Assembly (NCBI GenBank): GCA_029564595.1
Contig: JAKQPS010000176.1
Location: 78,813 to 142,812 of the forward strand
Direction of reading: 5' to 3'
Origin: a bacterium
GTDB lineage: Bacteria; UBP15; UBA6099
Length of the DNA: 64,000 bases
The notes under the pieces were generated by a model that saw only the letters and a program-made list of their open reading frames with translations, did no database searches and was not told the DNA's origin. Positions 18,112 to 26,600 of the stretch are shown piece by piece; position 1 is the first letter of the stretch; each line of letters opens with the position of its first letter. The translations under genes and the position numbers were made by a program.

Positions 18112-20064
18112 TTAGCTCTTCTTCTTCGCCGTTTTCTTTCCCGCGTAATTGAGAAGTCCACCGGCTAGAAGGATGTCGATCTCCCTCGGCGAAAGGTCGT
18201 GCGCGAAGCGAACCGCCGAAGAGCGGCCCGCCCCTATGGAAACTTCGACCTTGCCGCCGCCCGACTTCAGTTGCGCCGCCACATTTTTTATCTCCACGGC
18301 GTCCCCCTGCTTGATGCGCGCGTAATCCTTGGCGTCCTCAAATATAAGCGGAAGTATGCCGAAATTCACGAGGTTGGCGCGGTGGATTCGGGCGAACGAA
18401 ACCGCGAGCACTGCCTTCACGCCGAGATATGACGGAGCCAGCGCCGCGTGTTCCCTGCTGGAGCCTTGGCCATAGTTGACTCCGCCGACGATGAACCCGC
18501 CGCCTTCCGCTTTCGCGCGAGCCGGGAATCCGGGATCGACCGCCGCAAACACATGCTCGGAGATGGCCGGGATGTTCGACCTCAGCGGCAGCACCTTGCC
18601 TCCGGCGGGCATTATATGGTCCGTGGTTATATTGTCTCCGACTTTCAGTAGGACTTTTCCGTCGAGCGAGGCGGGCATAGCCTTTCGGCGGGGCAGCGGT
18701 TTGATGTTCGGCCCTCTGATTATTTTGACTGATTCCGGGTTTTTCGACGGGGGAATCAAGGAGGCTCCGCCGGGAATGAACTTTTCCGGCATAACGAACC
18801 GGGGCGGCCTGCCGAGGCCGCGCGGGTCAGTTATCGCTCCCGCGAGCGCTGAGGCCGCGGCGGTTTCCGGGCCGCACAGATACACGCCCGCGTCCGCCGT
18901 TCCGCTCCGCCCTTCAAAGTTGCGGTTGAACGTGCGAAGCGTGACTCCGCCCGACGGGGGAGCCATGCCCATGCCGATGCAAGGGCCGCAGACGCACTCG
19001 GCGACCCGCGCCCCAGCCGCTATCATCGCCGCCAAATCCCCGCTCTCCGCCAGCGCCTGAAGCGTCTGCCTCGACCCCGGCAGTATCACGAGGTCCACGC
19101 CCCGCGCCACCTGTTTGCCTTTCAGCATCTTAGCGACCGTCGTCATGTCTTTGAGAGAGGCGTTGGTGCAGCTTCCTATGCAGACCTGATCGACAGGCAT
19201 GCCGGATATGCTCGCCACAGCCGCCACGTTGTCCGGGCTGTGCGGCATCGCCACCATCGGCTCTATCTTCGACAAGTCTATCTCGAAGGCGTCGTGATAG
19301 CAGGCTCCGGCGTCGGCTTCGAGGGGTTTCCAGCTTGACGCGCGGCCCTGAGCCTTCATGAATTCGAGAGTCCGCTCGTCGCTGGGGAACACCGATGTGG
19401 TGCAGCCCAGTTCCGCGCCCATGTTGGTTATGGTGGCGCGTTCGGGGACGGATAGCGTTTTCACGCCGGGGCCGCCGTACTCAAACACCCGCCCCACCCC
19501 GCCCCTGACCGTCTTCCGCCTGAGTATCTCCAGTATGACGTCCTTCGCCGACGACCACGGCCTGAGTTTGCCTTTCAGCCACACAAGCGTCGCCGCCGGA
19601 GCCGGCAGGTTGAATGCCCCGCCCGCCATCGCCACCGCAACGTCCAGCCCGCCAGCCCCGATGGCTATCATCCCTATCCCGCCGCCCGTCGGCGTGTGGC
19701 TGTCCGAACCCAGCAGCGTCTTGCCGGGAACCCCGAACCGTTCGAGATGCGCCTGATGGCACACCCCGTTTCCGGGAGGCGAGAACCACATCCCGTATTT
19801 CGCCGCTATCGTCCTCAGAAACCTGTGGTCGTCCGCGTTTTCGAACCCGTTCTGCAGCGTGTTGTGATCCACGTAGCTGACGGACAATTCGGTCTGGACG
19901 CGCGGCGCGCCCATCGCCTCAAACTGCAGACAGGCCATCGTCCCGGTGGCGTCCTGCGTCAACGTCTGGTCGATTCTTATCGCCATCTCCGTCCCCGGTT
20001 CGAGGCCGCCTTCCACCAGATGTCCGCTCAATATGCGGCTTGTGACGCTGTGCGTTTTCTTCAT
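18112..20064 (-). CDS. Aconitate hydratase (aconitase)
   Basis: The 650-residue protein is a complete single-chain aconitase of the shorter bacterial/archaeal-like type. Substrate-loop motifs L-L-G-S-D-S-H-T-P-T-G-G-G and I-T-T-D-H-I-M-P-A-G are present. Cluster ligands are the Cys in G-S-C-T-N-A-S and the two in C-V-C-G-P-C-I-G-M. The C-terminal swivel domain has G-Q-G-S-S-R-E-H-A-A. It isomerises citrate and isocitrate with a [4Fe-4S] cluster. I use ATG 20064, which leaves a 7-base gap to the upstream gene; the frame stays open to 20109 but would overlap it. The extreme C terminus is Lys-rich (K-K-T-A-K-K-K-S). Probably cotranscribed with the receiver-PilZ gene. Confidence 0.92.
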   Translation of the reverse strand: MKKTHSVTSRILSGHLVEGGLEPGTEMAIRIDQTLTQDATGTMACLQFEAMGAPRVQTELSVSYVDHNTLQNGFENADDHRFLRTIAAKYGMWFSPPGNGVCHQAHLERFGVPGKTLLGSDSHTPTGGGIGMIAIGAGGLDVAVAMAGGAFNLPAPAATLVWLKGKLRPWSSAKDVILEILRRKTVRGGVGRVFEYGGPGVKTLSVPERATITNMGAELGCTTSVFPSDERTLEFMKAQGRASSWKPLEADAGACYHDAFEIDLSKIEPMVAMPHSPDNVAAVASISGMPVDQVCIGSCTNASLKDMTTVAKMLKGKQVARGVDLVILPGSRQTLQALAESGDLAAMIAAGARVAECVCGPCIGMGMAPPSGGVTLRTFNRNFEGRSGTADAGVYLCGPETAAASALAGAITDPRGLGRPPRFVMPEKFIPGGASLIPPSKNPESVKIIRGPNIKPLPRRKAMPASLDGKVLLKVGDNITTDHIMPAGGKVLPLRSNIPAISEHVFAAVDPGFPARAKAEGGGFIVGGVNYGQGSSREHAALAPSYLGVKAVLAVSFARIHRANLVNFGILPLIFEDAKDYARIKQGDAVEIKNVAAQLKSGGGKVEVSIGAGRSSAVRFAHDLSPREIDILLAGGLLNYAGKKTAKKKS

Positions 20065-20071
20065 GGAGTTT

Positions 20072-21301
20072 TCAGTCTCTCTTTCGGAATTTCTTGGGGC
20101 CGTATCCAAATCGCGCGCGCATCTCGTCTTCCTTCTTTTTGTTGTCGCGCTCTATCTTGAATAGTTTCGTTATGAGGTTTTCCCTGAACCGCTCGGTGAT
20201 GCTGTTGAAAAAAATGCCGGAGCGGTATGGCAACTCGTCAGTGCCGAAGCGGCGCATCGAGTGCCGCACAAGCCCTCTGACGTTCTCCATCGGGAAAGAG
20301 CCGCCGTCCAGAGAGAACGTCAGCACTATCTCTTCGTCCTTCGTCAGCGGCTCGGCCGTCAGCAGCGCGCAGCCGCCCCCGCTCATGTCCGCCACCTGTC
20401 CGTCCACCGTTATCTCGCTGCCGTCCATCAGCTTGCGCTTCACCGCCGCCGGCTCCTCCGTCTTCACTCGCACCTGCGCCCGTTTCACTTTCGCGAATGT
20501 CTTTTCCCCGGTCGGCGTCTTAGTTCCGATGGCCGCCTTCGCCGCCATCGCCTTTTTTCGCGCTTCGACTTTCTTTTTCAGTTCTTCGCTGACATACACG
20601 ACCACTTCCGGCGCGCCCATTCGGGACAACTGTTCGAGTTTCTTGTCCGTCAATATTTCGCCTTTGTCGGCGTACACCACATCGTTGAATATCAGCGTTT
20701 TCGCCACTTTCATTCCGGCTATGGCGTCGTTGATGTTAAGAAGCTCCGCGCCCTTCGGGATAGCCTCGACGAAATCCTCCTGCGGAGCGTCCGCCCTGAT
20801 TTTCCCCATCGCCTCGGCGGCAAGCTGTTCGAAGGTTTTATCTTCTTCCTTGACCGGTTTTTTCTGATCCGGGCCGCCGGGGGCCGCCGCCGCCGCTCCA
20901 CCCGCCGCCCGCGCTGCCAGAAGCTCCTCGCTCACCCACAGATGCGCGGCTAACCGGCTTTTTATCCGCCCGTAGTCGGGCGGTTTCATAAGTATGTCCA
21001 CCGCCTTGGCTCTTTTGGCGGCGATGAGCTTTTCCTTCGTAGGGGCCGCAGTCAGGACTATCATCGGGATATCGGGGTCAAACTCGCGGATGTTTTCCAG
21101 CAGTTCCGCCCCTTCCCCGTCCGGCATTTCCATCGACACGATAAGGAAGTTCGGGAACTCCATCGCGAGCTGCACTATCGCCTCAGTCGCCTTGTCCTCG
21201 AAAACGAAGCGGCAAGGCTTGTCGGACATCACCTCGACCAGTTTTTCCTGAATATGCTCATCCGCGTCGATTACGAGGATTGTTTTTTCTTCGTCGCTCA
21301 C
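20072..21301 (-). CDS. Receiver-like plus PilZ domain protein (degenerate phosphoacceptor)
   Basis: The N-terminal domain has a response-regulator layout: an acidic I-L-V-I-D-A-D-E patch, the V-L-T-A-A strand, and a conserved Lys in I-L-M-K-P-P. The usual phosphoacceptor Asp is replaced by Ser in V-S-M-E-M-P, so phosphorylation is unlikely. An Ala/Lys-rich middle of about 180 residues follows. A C-terminal PilZ domain has R-A-Q-V-R as the RxxxR motif and D-M-S-G-G-G as D-x-S-x-x-G, the residues that bind cyclic di-GMP. The GTG at 21301 follows AAGGAG by 12 bases; a GTG at 21337 without a ribosome binding site would add 12 residues. The gene precedes aconitase by 7 bases. Confidence 0.78.
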   Translation of the reverse strand: MSDEEKTILVIDADEHIQEKLVEVMSDKPCRFVFEDKATEAIVQLAMEFPNFLIVSMEMPDGEGAELLENIREFDPDIPMIVLTAAPTKEKLIAAKRAKAVDILMKPPDYGRIKSRLAAHLWVSEELLAARAAGGAAAAAPGGPDQKKPVKEEDKTFEQLAAEAMGKIRADAPQEDFVEAIPKGAELLNINDAIAGMKVAKTLIFNDVVYADKGEILTDKKLEQLSRMGAPEVVVYVSEELKKKVEARKKAMAAKAAIGTKTPTGEKTFAKVKRAQVRVKTEEPAAVKRKLMDGSEITVDGQVADMSGGGCALLTAEPLTKDEEIVLTFSLDGGSFPMENVRGLVRHSMRRFGTDELPYRSGIFFNSITERFRENLITKLFKIERDNKKKEDEMRARFGYGPKKFRKRD

Positions 21302-21519
21302 CTTGCCGTAAAACTCCTTTGCCGCAGTTAAAAACACGCTGTCGCAACGATGCGCGCGTCAAATAATATAGTTTACATCTCATTATTTATCAAGGATAAA
21401 AACGCCGCCTGCTTCCGGTTGACGCCTGCCCGCCGTGTTTTTGCCCCGCAGCAAACTCCATAAGCGTTTACGGCTTTTGCCTCAAAAGTCAAAACTGTCA
21501 ATCGTTGGATAGTATTCGT

Positions 21520-22143
21520 TTAAATTTCGAATATCTTGGCGATAAATTTTATATATGGCGGGTTATTCGGCAATGAAACAATTAAAATGGCCCTTTCAAA
21601 AACAACAGGCTCCTCAACCGTGGCATCCTTCGCTTTGAAATAATAATCCGGGTCGGTCATGGAAACTGGTTTTGCGACATTTTTGCCAATTTGAAATTCT
21701 GCTCTGTACTTTTTATTTTCATCACGATATATTTTTAATTCCCTGACCTTTATTGCCGCTAGCGAATATCCCAACTTTTCCGCTTCTTTTTTTCCAACCC
21801 TATCTCTCATTGAGCCAAAATACGATCTCCTGCCGATTTTTTTATCCCCATATAATTCATCGACATAACTGACTGATTTTGCTTCGACTTTAGCGATGTT
21901 TTTCAGTTTTACCACGAAGTTTTCTGTCTGGCAACTTATTGGAAAAGGCCCCGATAAATCACATTCCACTGTGTCTAGCGGCTTAAATGGCATTTCTTCT
22001 TCAGTTAAACTATCGCCTTTTTCATCCGCGCACAATCTTACAAATTTGCCTTCTTCATCAATGCCGGCGACACAGTAGCCGTAAGTTGCGCCGTCGTTTT
22101 TACGCTTTGCTGATTTTGTTAGCAATAATAGTCGTTTTCTCAT
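21520..22143 (-). CDS. Putative dual OB-fold (DuOB-type) protein, third gene of the DUF488 module
   Basis: The 207-residue protein begins K-R-L-L-L-L-T-K-S and continues Y-C-V-A-G-I-D-E-E-G-K-F-V-R-L. That opening is what I recall for the dual OB-containing domain found beside DUF488-type proteins. The rest is beta-rich with a central basic helix (G-R-R-S-Y-F-G-S-M-R-D-R). OB folds usually bind single-stranded nucleic acid or nucleotides, which would suit a substrate-recognition subunit, but this is inference. Its ATG overlaps the stop of the upstream DUF488 gene by four bases (ATGA), and no Shine-Dalgarno is visible. Base composition is much more AT-rich than in flanking genes, suggesting acquisition by transfer. 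Confidence 0.55.
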   Translation of the reverse strand: MRKRLLLLTKSAKRKNDGATYGYCVAGIDEEGKFVRLCADEKGDSLTEEEMPFKPLDTVECDLSGPFPISCQTENFVVKLKNIAKVEAKSVSYVDELYGDKKIGRRSYFGSMRDRVGKKEAEKLGYSLAAIKVRELKIYRDENKKYRAEFQIGKNVAKPVSMTDPDYYFKAKDATVEEPVVFERAILIVSLPNNPPYIKFIAKIFEI

Positions 22144-22583
22144 ATATGCGCGATTTCAGTTTCATCCGGAAAAAGAGCGTGGATTTTTTCCGCTAATAAA
22201 CGGCGGTGGCACTTTTCCGGCGTCGCCTCGCTGCACAATAAGCAAATACTTTTATATCTTTTGTAGTCTTCTATAAATTTTTCGCAAGTTTTTCTTTCTT
22301 CCAATAATCTTTCATATATTGGGATATATTCTTCCCAAGATATTTTGTTGTCGCGATAATCCTTCATAAGCTCTTTCGTCGGCGCCAAATCGCTTCTATA
22401 TTCATAATTTATATCATAAATTTTACCTAGAAAATATTTGAGATCGTCTCCTTTTGTGAAACCCGCAAGTTGCGAGGTTGTGTTTATACGGACGTCAATT
22501 ACTATTTCGACCCCGTTATCATGGAGCGTTTCAAAGAATTGCTCCGCGTTTTTTTGAGTGAATCCGATAGTATAAATTTTCAT
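22140..22583 (-). CDS. DUF488 family protein (second copy)
   Basis: The 147-residue protein opens K-I-Y-T-I-G-F-T-Q-K, has the E-I-V-I-D-V-R strand-loop near residue 30, and ends with the family signature L-L-C-S-E-A-T-P-E-K-C-H-R-R near residue 130. These are the DUF488 hallmarks: a conserved Asp-Val-Arg and a Cys-His-Arg that form the predicted active site. The family has been placed by comparative genomics in the rhodanese/phosphatase superfamily with RapZ-C and DUF4326, with some members predicted to act on nucleic-acid ends. The biochemical role here is unknown. It starts 2 bases after the larger DUF488 gene and overlaps the OB-type gene by four bases, so the three form one transcript. 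Confidence 0.82.
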   Translation of the reverse strand: MKIYTIGFTQKNAEQFFETLHDNGVEIVIDVRINTTSQLAGFTKGDDLKYFLGKIYDINYEYRSDLAPTKELMKDYRDNKISWEEYIPIYERLLEERKTCEKFIEDYKRYKSICLLCSEATPEKCHRRLLAEKIHALFPDETEIAHI

Positions 22584-22585
22584 TG

Positions 22586-23338
22586 TTATGCCATTTCATA
22601 TTCTTTGTTGTTTACAGTAGTATATTTCCAACCAATCAAGATATTCTTTTTTCTGTAATATCTCTCTATCGGTTTTGCGGCCTCTTCTATTGCCGTCGCG
22701 TTTCCGAACAAGTCAAGCTGATTTATATTGCTTCTTGGCGACTGTTTCTTCTCAAACTCTTCTATCAATCTCTCTTCCAATTCGGTTTGCGTTTCAATTC
22801 TGATCGAATTATTCTCTGGAATAATGTGTTTAACTTCATAATTATGGTTATAAAACAACCCTTTGGCTATCATGATTGCCCGATGGCAATTTATCGGGTC
22901 TTTTTCCGAACACATTAAAACGGCTGCGCTGTTTTCATCATAGATATCGTTTAATTTCTTAACGCCGGACAAATATATTTGTGTTTTAATAAATTTATTA
23001 TAGTCTATGATTTCGTCGTTTTTATTTAGCTCTTCCTTGTCGACTCGGTTTGATCTTGCTATCGGGTATTCTTCATCTTCTAATATATCTTCGGCTTTTG
23101 AATAATTATCCATCCCGCGCTGTCGCGCGCCGAATTCTTCGGCATAGTTTCTGTAAACAATATCTTGATCTTCTAGCTTCTGCGAAAGATATTCTTTGTT
23201 GAATTCTGAGAATTGAGAAGAATACGGCCTGCTTCTAACATCAATCACAACATCGACGCGGTAATTTTTAAGCGTAGATATAAACCCGTTTAAATTTTCT
23301 CTAAAGCCTGAATAACCTATCGTATATATTGTTTTCAT
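22586..23338 (-). CDS. DUF488 family protein (first gene of the module)
   Basis: The 250-residue protein has the same hallmarks as its downstream partner: T-I-Y-T-I-G-Y-S at the N terminus, V-V-I-D-V-R-S-R-P-Y-S near residue 30, and L-M-C-S-E-K-D-P-I-N-C-H-R-A near residue 140. It carries an insertion of about 45 acidic residues between them and a C-terminal extension of about 80 residues. The two DUF488 proteins are clearly paralogous but divergent, so they may form a heterodimer. The ATG lies only 8 bases after a TATAAT on the minus strand and no ribosome binding site is present, so the message is probably leaderless. AT-rich composition contrasts with neighbouring genes. Confidence 0.82.
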   Translation of the reverse strand: MKTIYTIGYSGFRENLNGFISTLKNYRVDVVIDVRSRPYSSQFSEFNKEYLSQKLEDQDIVYRNYAEEFGARQRGMDNYSKAEDILEDEEYPIARSNRVDKEELNKNDEIIDYNKFIKTQIYLSGVKKLNDIYDENSAAVLMCSEKDPINCHRAIMIAKGLFYNHNYEVKHIIPENNSIRIETQTELEERLIEEFEKKQSPRSNINQLDLFGNATAIEEAAKPIERYYRKKNILIGWKYTTVNNKEYEMA

Positions 23339-23346
23339 ACGCTCAC

Positions 23347-23374
23347 ATTATAGCATATCATCGATATTTTTGAA
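23347..23374 (-). promoter_or_regulatory. Promoter of the DUF488 operon, likely leaderless
   Basis: On the minus strand TTCAAA (23369-23374) is followed after 16 bases by a consensus TATAAT (23347-23352). The gap from the -10 to the ATG at 23338 is 8 bases, so transcription should begin at or next to the start codon. Confidence 0.55.
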
Positions 23375-23403
23375 TTCTAAGCAAACTGCGGCGCGCCGGA
23401 ATA

Positions 23404-24570
23404 TCACGCCCACAGGCCGGGGATCGCGGTTCCGCAGCCCGGACACTTGCCGTTTTTCAACAAGTTCGCCCTCGCGACGTATCCGTGCCTATCCACCACC
23501 TTCTTGCCGCATCCGTGGCAGTACGTGCTTTCCGCCGCATGTCCGGGTATGTTGCCGATGTAAACATACTTCATCCCGGCCTTGTCGCAGATTTCCTTCG
23601 CCCTCTCAAGCGTCGCCGGGGGCGTGGGCGGCAAGTTCGTCAGCTTGTATTTCGGCGTGAACCGCGTGAAATGCAGCGGCGTGTGCGGGCCGAGGTTGTC
23701 CATTATCCATTTCGCCATGCCCTCTATCATCTCAGGCGCGTCGTTCAGCGTCGGTATCATCAGGTTCACAAGCTCGAACCATTTCTTCTCTTTTTTCAGC
23801 AGTTTTATCGTGTCCAGCACGGGTTGAAGCCGCCCGGAACACACTTCGCGGTAGAAGTCGTCCGAATACGCCTTGAAGTCTATCTTCACCGCGTCGAGGA
23901 CGGTCAACAGCTTCTTCACCGGTTCAGGGTTGATATAGCCGTTTGAAATCATCAGGCATCGAAGCCCTTTTTCGCGCGCCAGTTTCGCTGTGTCGTAAAC
24001 GTATTCGCAGAAAACAGTCGGTTCTCCATAAGTGAAAGAAATTGATGGGCTGCCCGCCTGCGCCGCCAGTTTTGCGACCTGCGCGGGCGGCATGTCGAAC
24101 CTGCGCACCTCTTCGGGTTTCGCCTGCGACAGTTCCCAGTTCTGGCAGAACTTGCAGGTGAAGTTGCATCCGGCTTCGGCGATGGAGAACGTGGTCGTGC
24201 CGGGCATCACGTGGGAGAACGGCTTCTTTTCCACCGGGTCGTTGTTTACCGCGCACGGGCCGCTGTGCGCCAGCGTGATGAACCTGCCGCCTTTGTTGAC
24301 TTTGTTGCCGCAGAACCCTCGCGCGCCGTCCGCCACAAGGCATTTGCGCGGACATATCCCGCAGCGGACGCTGTTGCCTTTCAGCTTCTCATAGACCAGA
24401 ACCTCTCGCGCCGGAGCCTGCGCCGACGCGATGGACGCAAACGCTCCCGAGAACGCCCCCGCTCCGGCGCATGCGCCCGCGCACGCGCGCGCCGAGCAGG
24501 ACACGAAATCCCTCCGCGTCATCTCCCCGCCCGCAGGTTCGCCCATCGGATAGAAATCATCAAGCTTCAT
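23404..24570 (-). CDS. amrS: AmmeMemoRadiSam-type radical SAM enzyme with twin-arginine-like leader
   Basis: The 388-residue protein has the radical SAM motif C135-N-F-T-C139-K-F-C142. It is preceded by the AmrS-specific cysteine block C70-G-I-C-P-R-K-C77 with C87 nearby, then G-E-P-T and the SAM-binding strands. The C terminus carries a zinc-ribbon-like C-H-G-C and C-P-G-C. Residues 18-50 look like a Tat leader: T-R-R-D-F-V followed by a small, Ala/Gly/Cys-rich hydrophobic run ending near ASA. This is unusual for an enzyme that needs a reductant and a [4Fe-4S] cluster, although Tat can export folded cofactor proteins. No MEMO or AMMECR1 gene is adjacent. The reaction is unknown. A gene start without the leader is not obvious. 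Confidence 0.85.
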   Translation of the reverse strand: MKLDDFYPMGEPAGGEMTRRDFVSCSARACAGACAGAGAFSGAFASIASAQAPAREVLVYEKLKGNSVRCGICPRKCLVADGARGFCGNKVNKGGRFITLAHSGPCAVNNDPVEKKPFSHVMPGTTTFSIAEAGCNFTCKFCQNWELSQAKPEEVRRFDMPPAQVAKLAAQAGSPSISFTYGEPTVFCEYVYDTAKLAREKGLRCLMISNGYINPEPVKKLLTVLDAVKIDFKAYSDDFYREVCSGRLQPVLDTIKLLKKEKKWFELVNLMIPTLNDAPEMIEGMAKWIMDNLGPHTPLHFTRFTPKYKLTNLPPTPPATLERAKEICDKAGMKYVYIGNIPGHAAESTYCHGCGKKVVDRHGYVARANLLKNGKCPGCGTAIPGLWA

Positions 24571-24729
24571 TCCGGTCTCGCTCTCCGTTTTCCATTATAA
24601 ACTTGCCCACAGGCATGTTCAACCGGACGGCGGGGCCGCGCGCGCGTTCTTGTGCGCGACCGCCCGACTGAATATAATTCGTCAGGGTTCGCTCCGGCCT
24701 GCGGTTCAGCGGAGCGGCGGGGAGGCGTC

Positions 24730-25737
24730 ATGATAATTCGTTCCGAAGCTCCTATGCGGGTAGACCTCGCGGGCGGCACTCTCGACATCTATCCGCTTTA
24801 CCTCTTCACCGAGGGCGGCCTCACTCTGAACGCCGCCGTCACTCTCATGAGCGAGGCTGTGGTCGAGTCGCGCGACGACGGGCGCGTCCTCATCTCCGCC
24901 GAAGACCTCGGCGAAGAAATCGAAGCCGACAGCATAGACGCGCTTTCGACCGGCGGCAGGCTGGACCTGCTCGTGCGTCTGGTGAAATTCTTCAGGCCCG
25001 GCTGCGGTTTGACCGTCCGCACCAAAAACAACGTTCCGAAAGGCTCCGGCCTCGGCGCATCCTCCTCTCTGCTCATCGCCCTCAGCCACGCTCTCAACCG
25101 GCTCTGCGGCAACCAGTTCGCCGAAGAGGAAATCATCAACTACGGCGCCAACATCGAGGCCCAGTGCATCCGGATTCCGACCGGCAAACAGGATTACTAT
25201 TCCGCAACTTACGGCGGCGCGAGCGTCATCTGGTTCAACGTGCTCGGCGCCCGCAGAGAATCCGCCTTCGACTCGCCCGCCATGCTCCAAGCCCTCGAAG
25301 ACCGCCTCGTGGTCTCCTTCGCGGGAGAGCCGCGCGATTCGGCGGTCGGCAACTGGAGCATGTTCCGCGCCTACGTCGACGGAGACAAACGCGCGGTGTC
25401 CAACATAATGAACATCAAAAAAACCGCGATGAAGATGCTCGAATGTCTCAGAGAAGGCCGGCTCGACGACTTTGGCGCGCTGCTCGACGAGGAGTGGAAA
25501 AACCGCCGCGAGCTTGCCCCCGGCGTGACCAACGACAGGATCGAGCGCCAGATGGCGGTGGCGGCCCGCGCGGGCGCCGAGGCCAGCAAAATCTGCGGAG
25601 CCGGCGGCGGCGGCGCCATGATAAGCTTCTGCGCTCCCGGCGCTAAAGAATCCGTATCCTCCGCACTCCGCTCCGAAGGCGTTCCCGTGTTCGACTGCGG
25701 CATCGCCGGAAAGGGCGTCACGGTGACGCAACTGTGA
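24730..25737 (+). CDS. GHMP-family sugar kinase (heptose-7-phosphate kinase-like)
   Basis: The 335-residue protein has the three GHMP motifs. The N-terminal A-P-M-R-V-D-L-A-G-G-T-L-D fits the D-glycero-D-manno-heptose/fucose kinase branch, the ATP loop is P-K-G-S-G-L-G-A-S-S, and the C-terminal motif is K-I-C-G-A-G-G-G-G-A. It should phosphorylate a sugar or sugar phosphate at the anomeric position using ATP. ATG 24730 follows GGGGAGG. The HAD phosphatase gene overlaps its stop by four bases (GTGA), so kinase and phosphatase are translationally coupled; I infer one nucleotide-sugar precursor pathway. No nucleotidylyltransferase gene is adjacent, so the product sugar cannot be fixed. Confidence 0.85.
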   Translation: MIIRSEAPMRVDLAGGTLDIYPLYLFTEGGLTLNAAVTLMSEAVVESRDDGRVLISAEDLGEEIEADSIDALSTGGRLDLLVRLVKFFRPGCGLTVRTKNNVPKGSGLGASSSLLIALSHALNRLCGNQFAEEEIINYGANIEAQCIRIPTGKQDYYSATYGGASVIWFNVLGARRESAFDSPAMLQALEDRLVVSFAGEPRDSAVGNWSMFRAYVDGDKRAVSNIMNIKKTAMKMLECLREGRLDDFGALLDEEWKNRRELAPGVTNDRIERQMAVAARAGAEASKICGAGGGGAMISFCAPGAKESVSSALRSEGVPVFDCGIAGKGVTVTQL

Positions 25738-26576
25738 ATCCAGACGAGAAACTTCTTGAGAGCGCGGGACTTTCCCAGACCGCCCCCGGCGTCTGGACAA
25801 GAGGCGCGGCGGACGGCCTGCTCGAACGCGTCGCCCGCGCCGACATCTTCGTGTCCGACCTCGACGAATGCATGTTCCCGGCCATCACTCAGGGCGAGGC
25901 CGCCCGCTCAGTCATCCACCGCGTCGCCACCGGCCCCGGCGTCCCCAACCGCGTCCCTCTGCTCTTCAACATGCTCTTCCACGCCGGAGCCATCCTCATC
26001 CAGCAGCGGATTCAGGAAATCACCGGCGACATCCAGAACTCCCGCCTCATCAGAAGCTTCGAGAACCTCGCGCGCGGCGTCCCCCTCTCTTACTTCGAGG
26101 ATGCCGCAGACGAACTCCGCGACACCTATTTCGACTCGGTTCCGGAGACGTTCTCCCTGTTCATGAACCGGGGCGTCCGGTGCGGCGTCATCAGCCTCGG
26201 CCTAGACATCGTAATCCGGCGGCTGCTCTCTCACCTTGAAACCGCCAAGGGCCTCAACTTCGAGTTCTTCGACTGCACGCACGTCCGGGCCGATTCAAAA
26301 GGAAGATTCGCGGGATATCTGCCGGAAAAAACATATACTGAAAACGACGCCAAGCGGCGGCTGCTATCAGCTCGGTGCGAGATGTACAAGGCCGGCATGT
26401 GCGTCGTCGTCGGACACGACAGGGACGACCTCAAGATGTTCGAGGAGGCGCGGCGGCGCGGCGGAGTCGCCATCGGTTTCAGGCCCGTCCCGGAGAACTA
26501 TCCGCTTCTTGACGCCGCCGTCTTCGGCTCCGACTGGCGGCCCCTGTTCGAGCTTCTCTCCCCCGCGTTCAACTGA
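25734..26576 (+). CDS. HAD-superfamily phosphatase coupled to the GHMP kinase
   Basis: The 280-residue protein carries HAD motif I as F-V-S-D42-L-D44-E-C-M-F. A Ser/Gly strand C-G-V-I-S-L-G acts as motif II, a Lys-containing segment serves as motif III, and G-H-D-R-D-D is motif IV. The helical insertion between about 60 and 135 is a cap typical of phosphoserine-phosphatase-like HADs. It starts at GTG 25734 inside the kinase stop, so it depends on kinase translation. A phosphomonoesterase acting on the kinase product or on a bisphosphate intermediate is the simplest reading, by analogy with heptose pathways where kinase and phosphatase alternate. The exact substrate is unknown. Confidence 0.75.
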   Translation: MNPDEKLLESAGLSQTAPGVWTRGAADGLLERVARADIFVSDLDECMFPAITQGEAARSVIHRVATGPGVPNRVPLLFNMLFHAGAILIQQRIQEITGDIQNSRLIRSFENLARGVPLSYFEDAADELRDTYFDSVPETFSLFMNRGVRCGVISLGLDIVIRRLLSHLETAKGLNFEFFDCTHVRADSKGRFAGYLPEKTYTENDAKRRLLSARCEMYKAGMCVVVGHDRDDLKMFEEARRRGGVAIGFRPVPENYPLLDAAVFGSDWRPLFELLSPAFN

Positions 26577-26600
26577 GCGTCTAATCGGCCCTGTCAGTAG

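Noticed and set aside
24706-25800. Leftward 364-codon frame opposite the GHMP kinase
   Set aside because: Antisense shadow; the kinase strand carries clear motifs.
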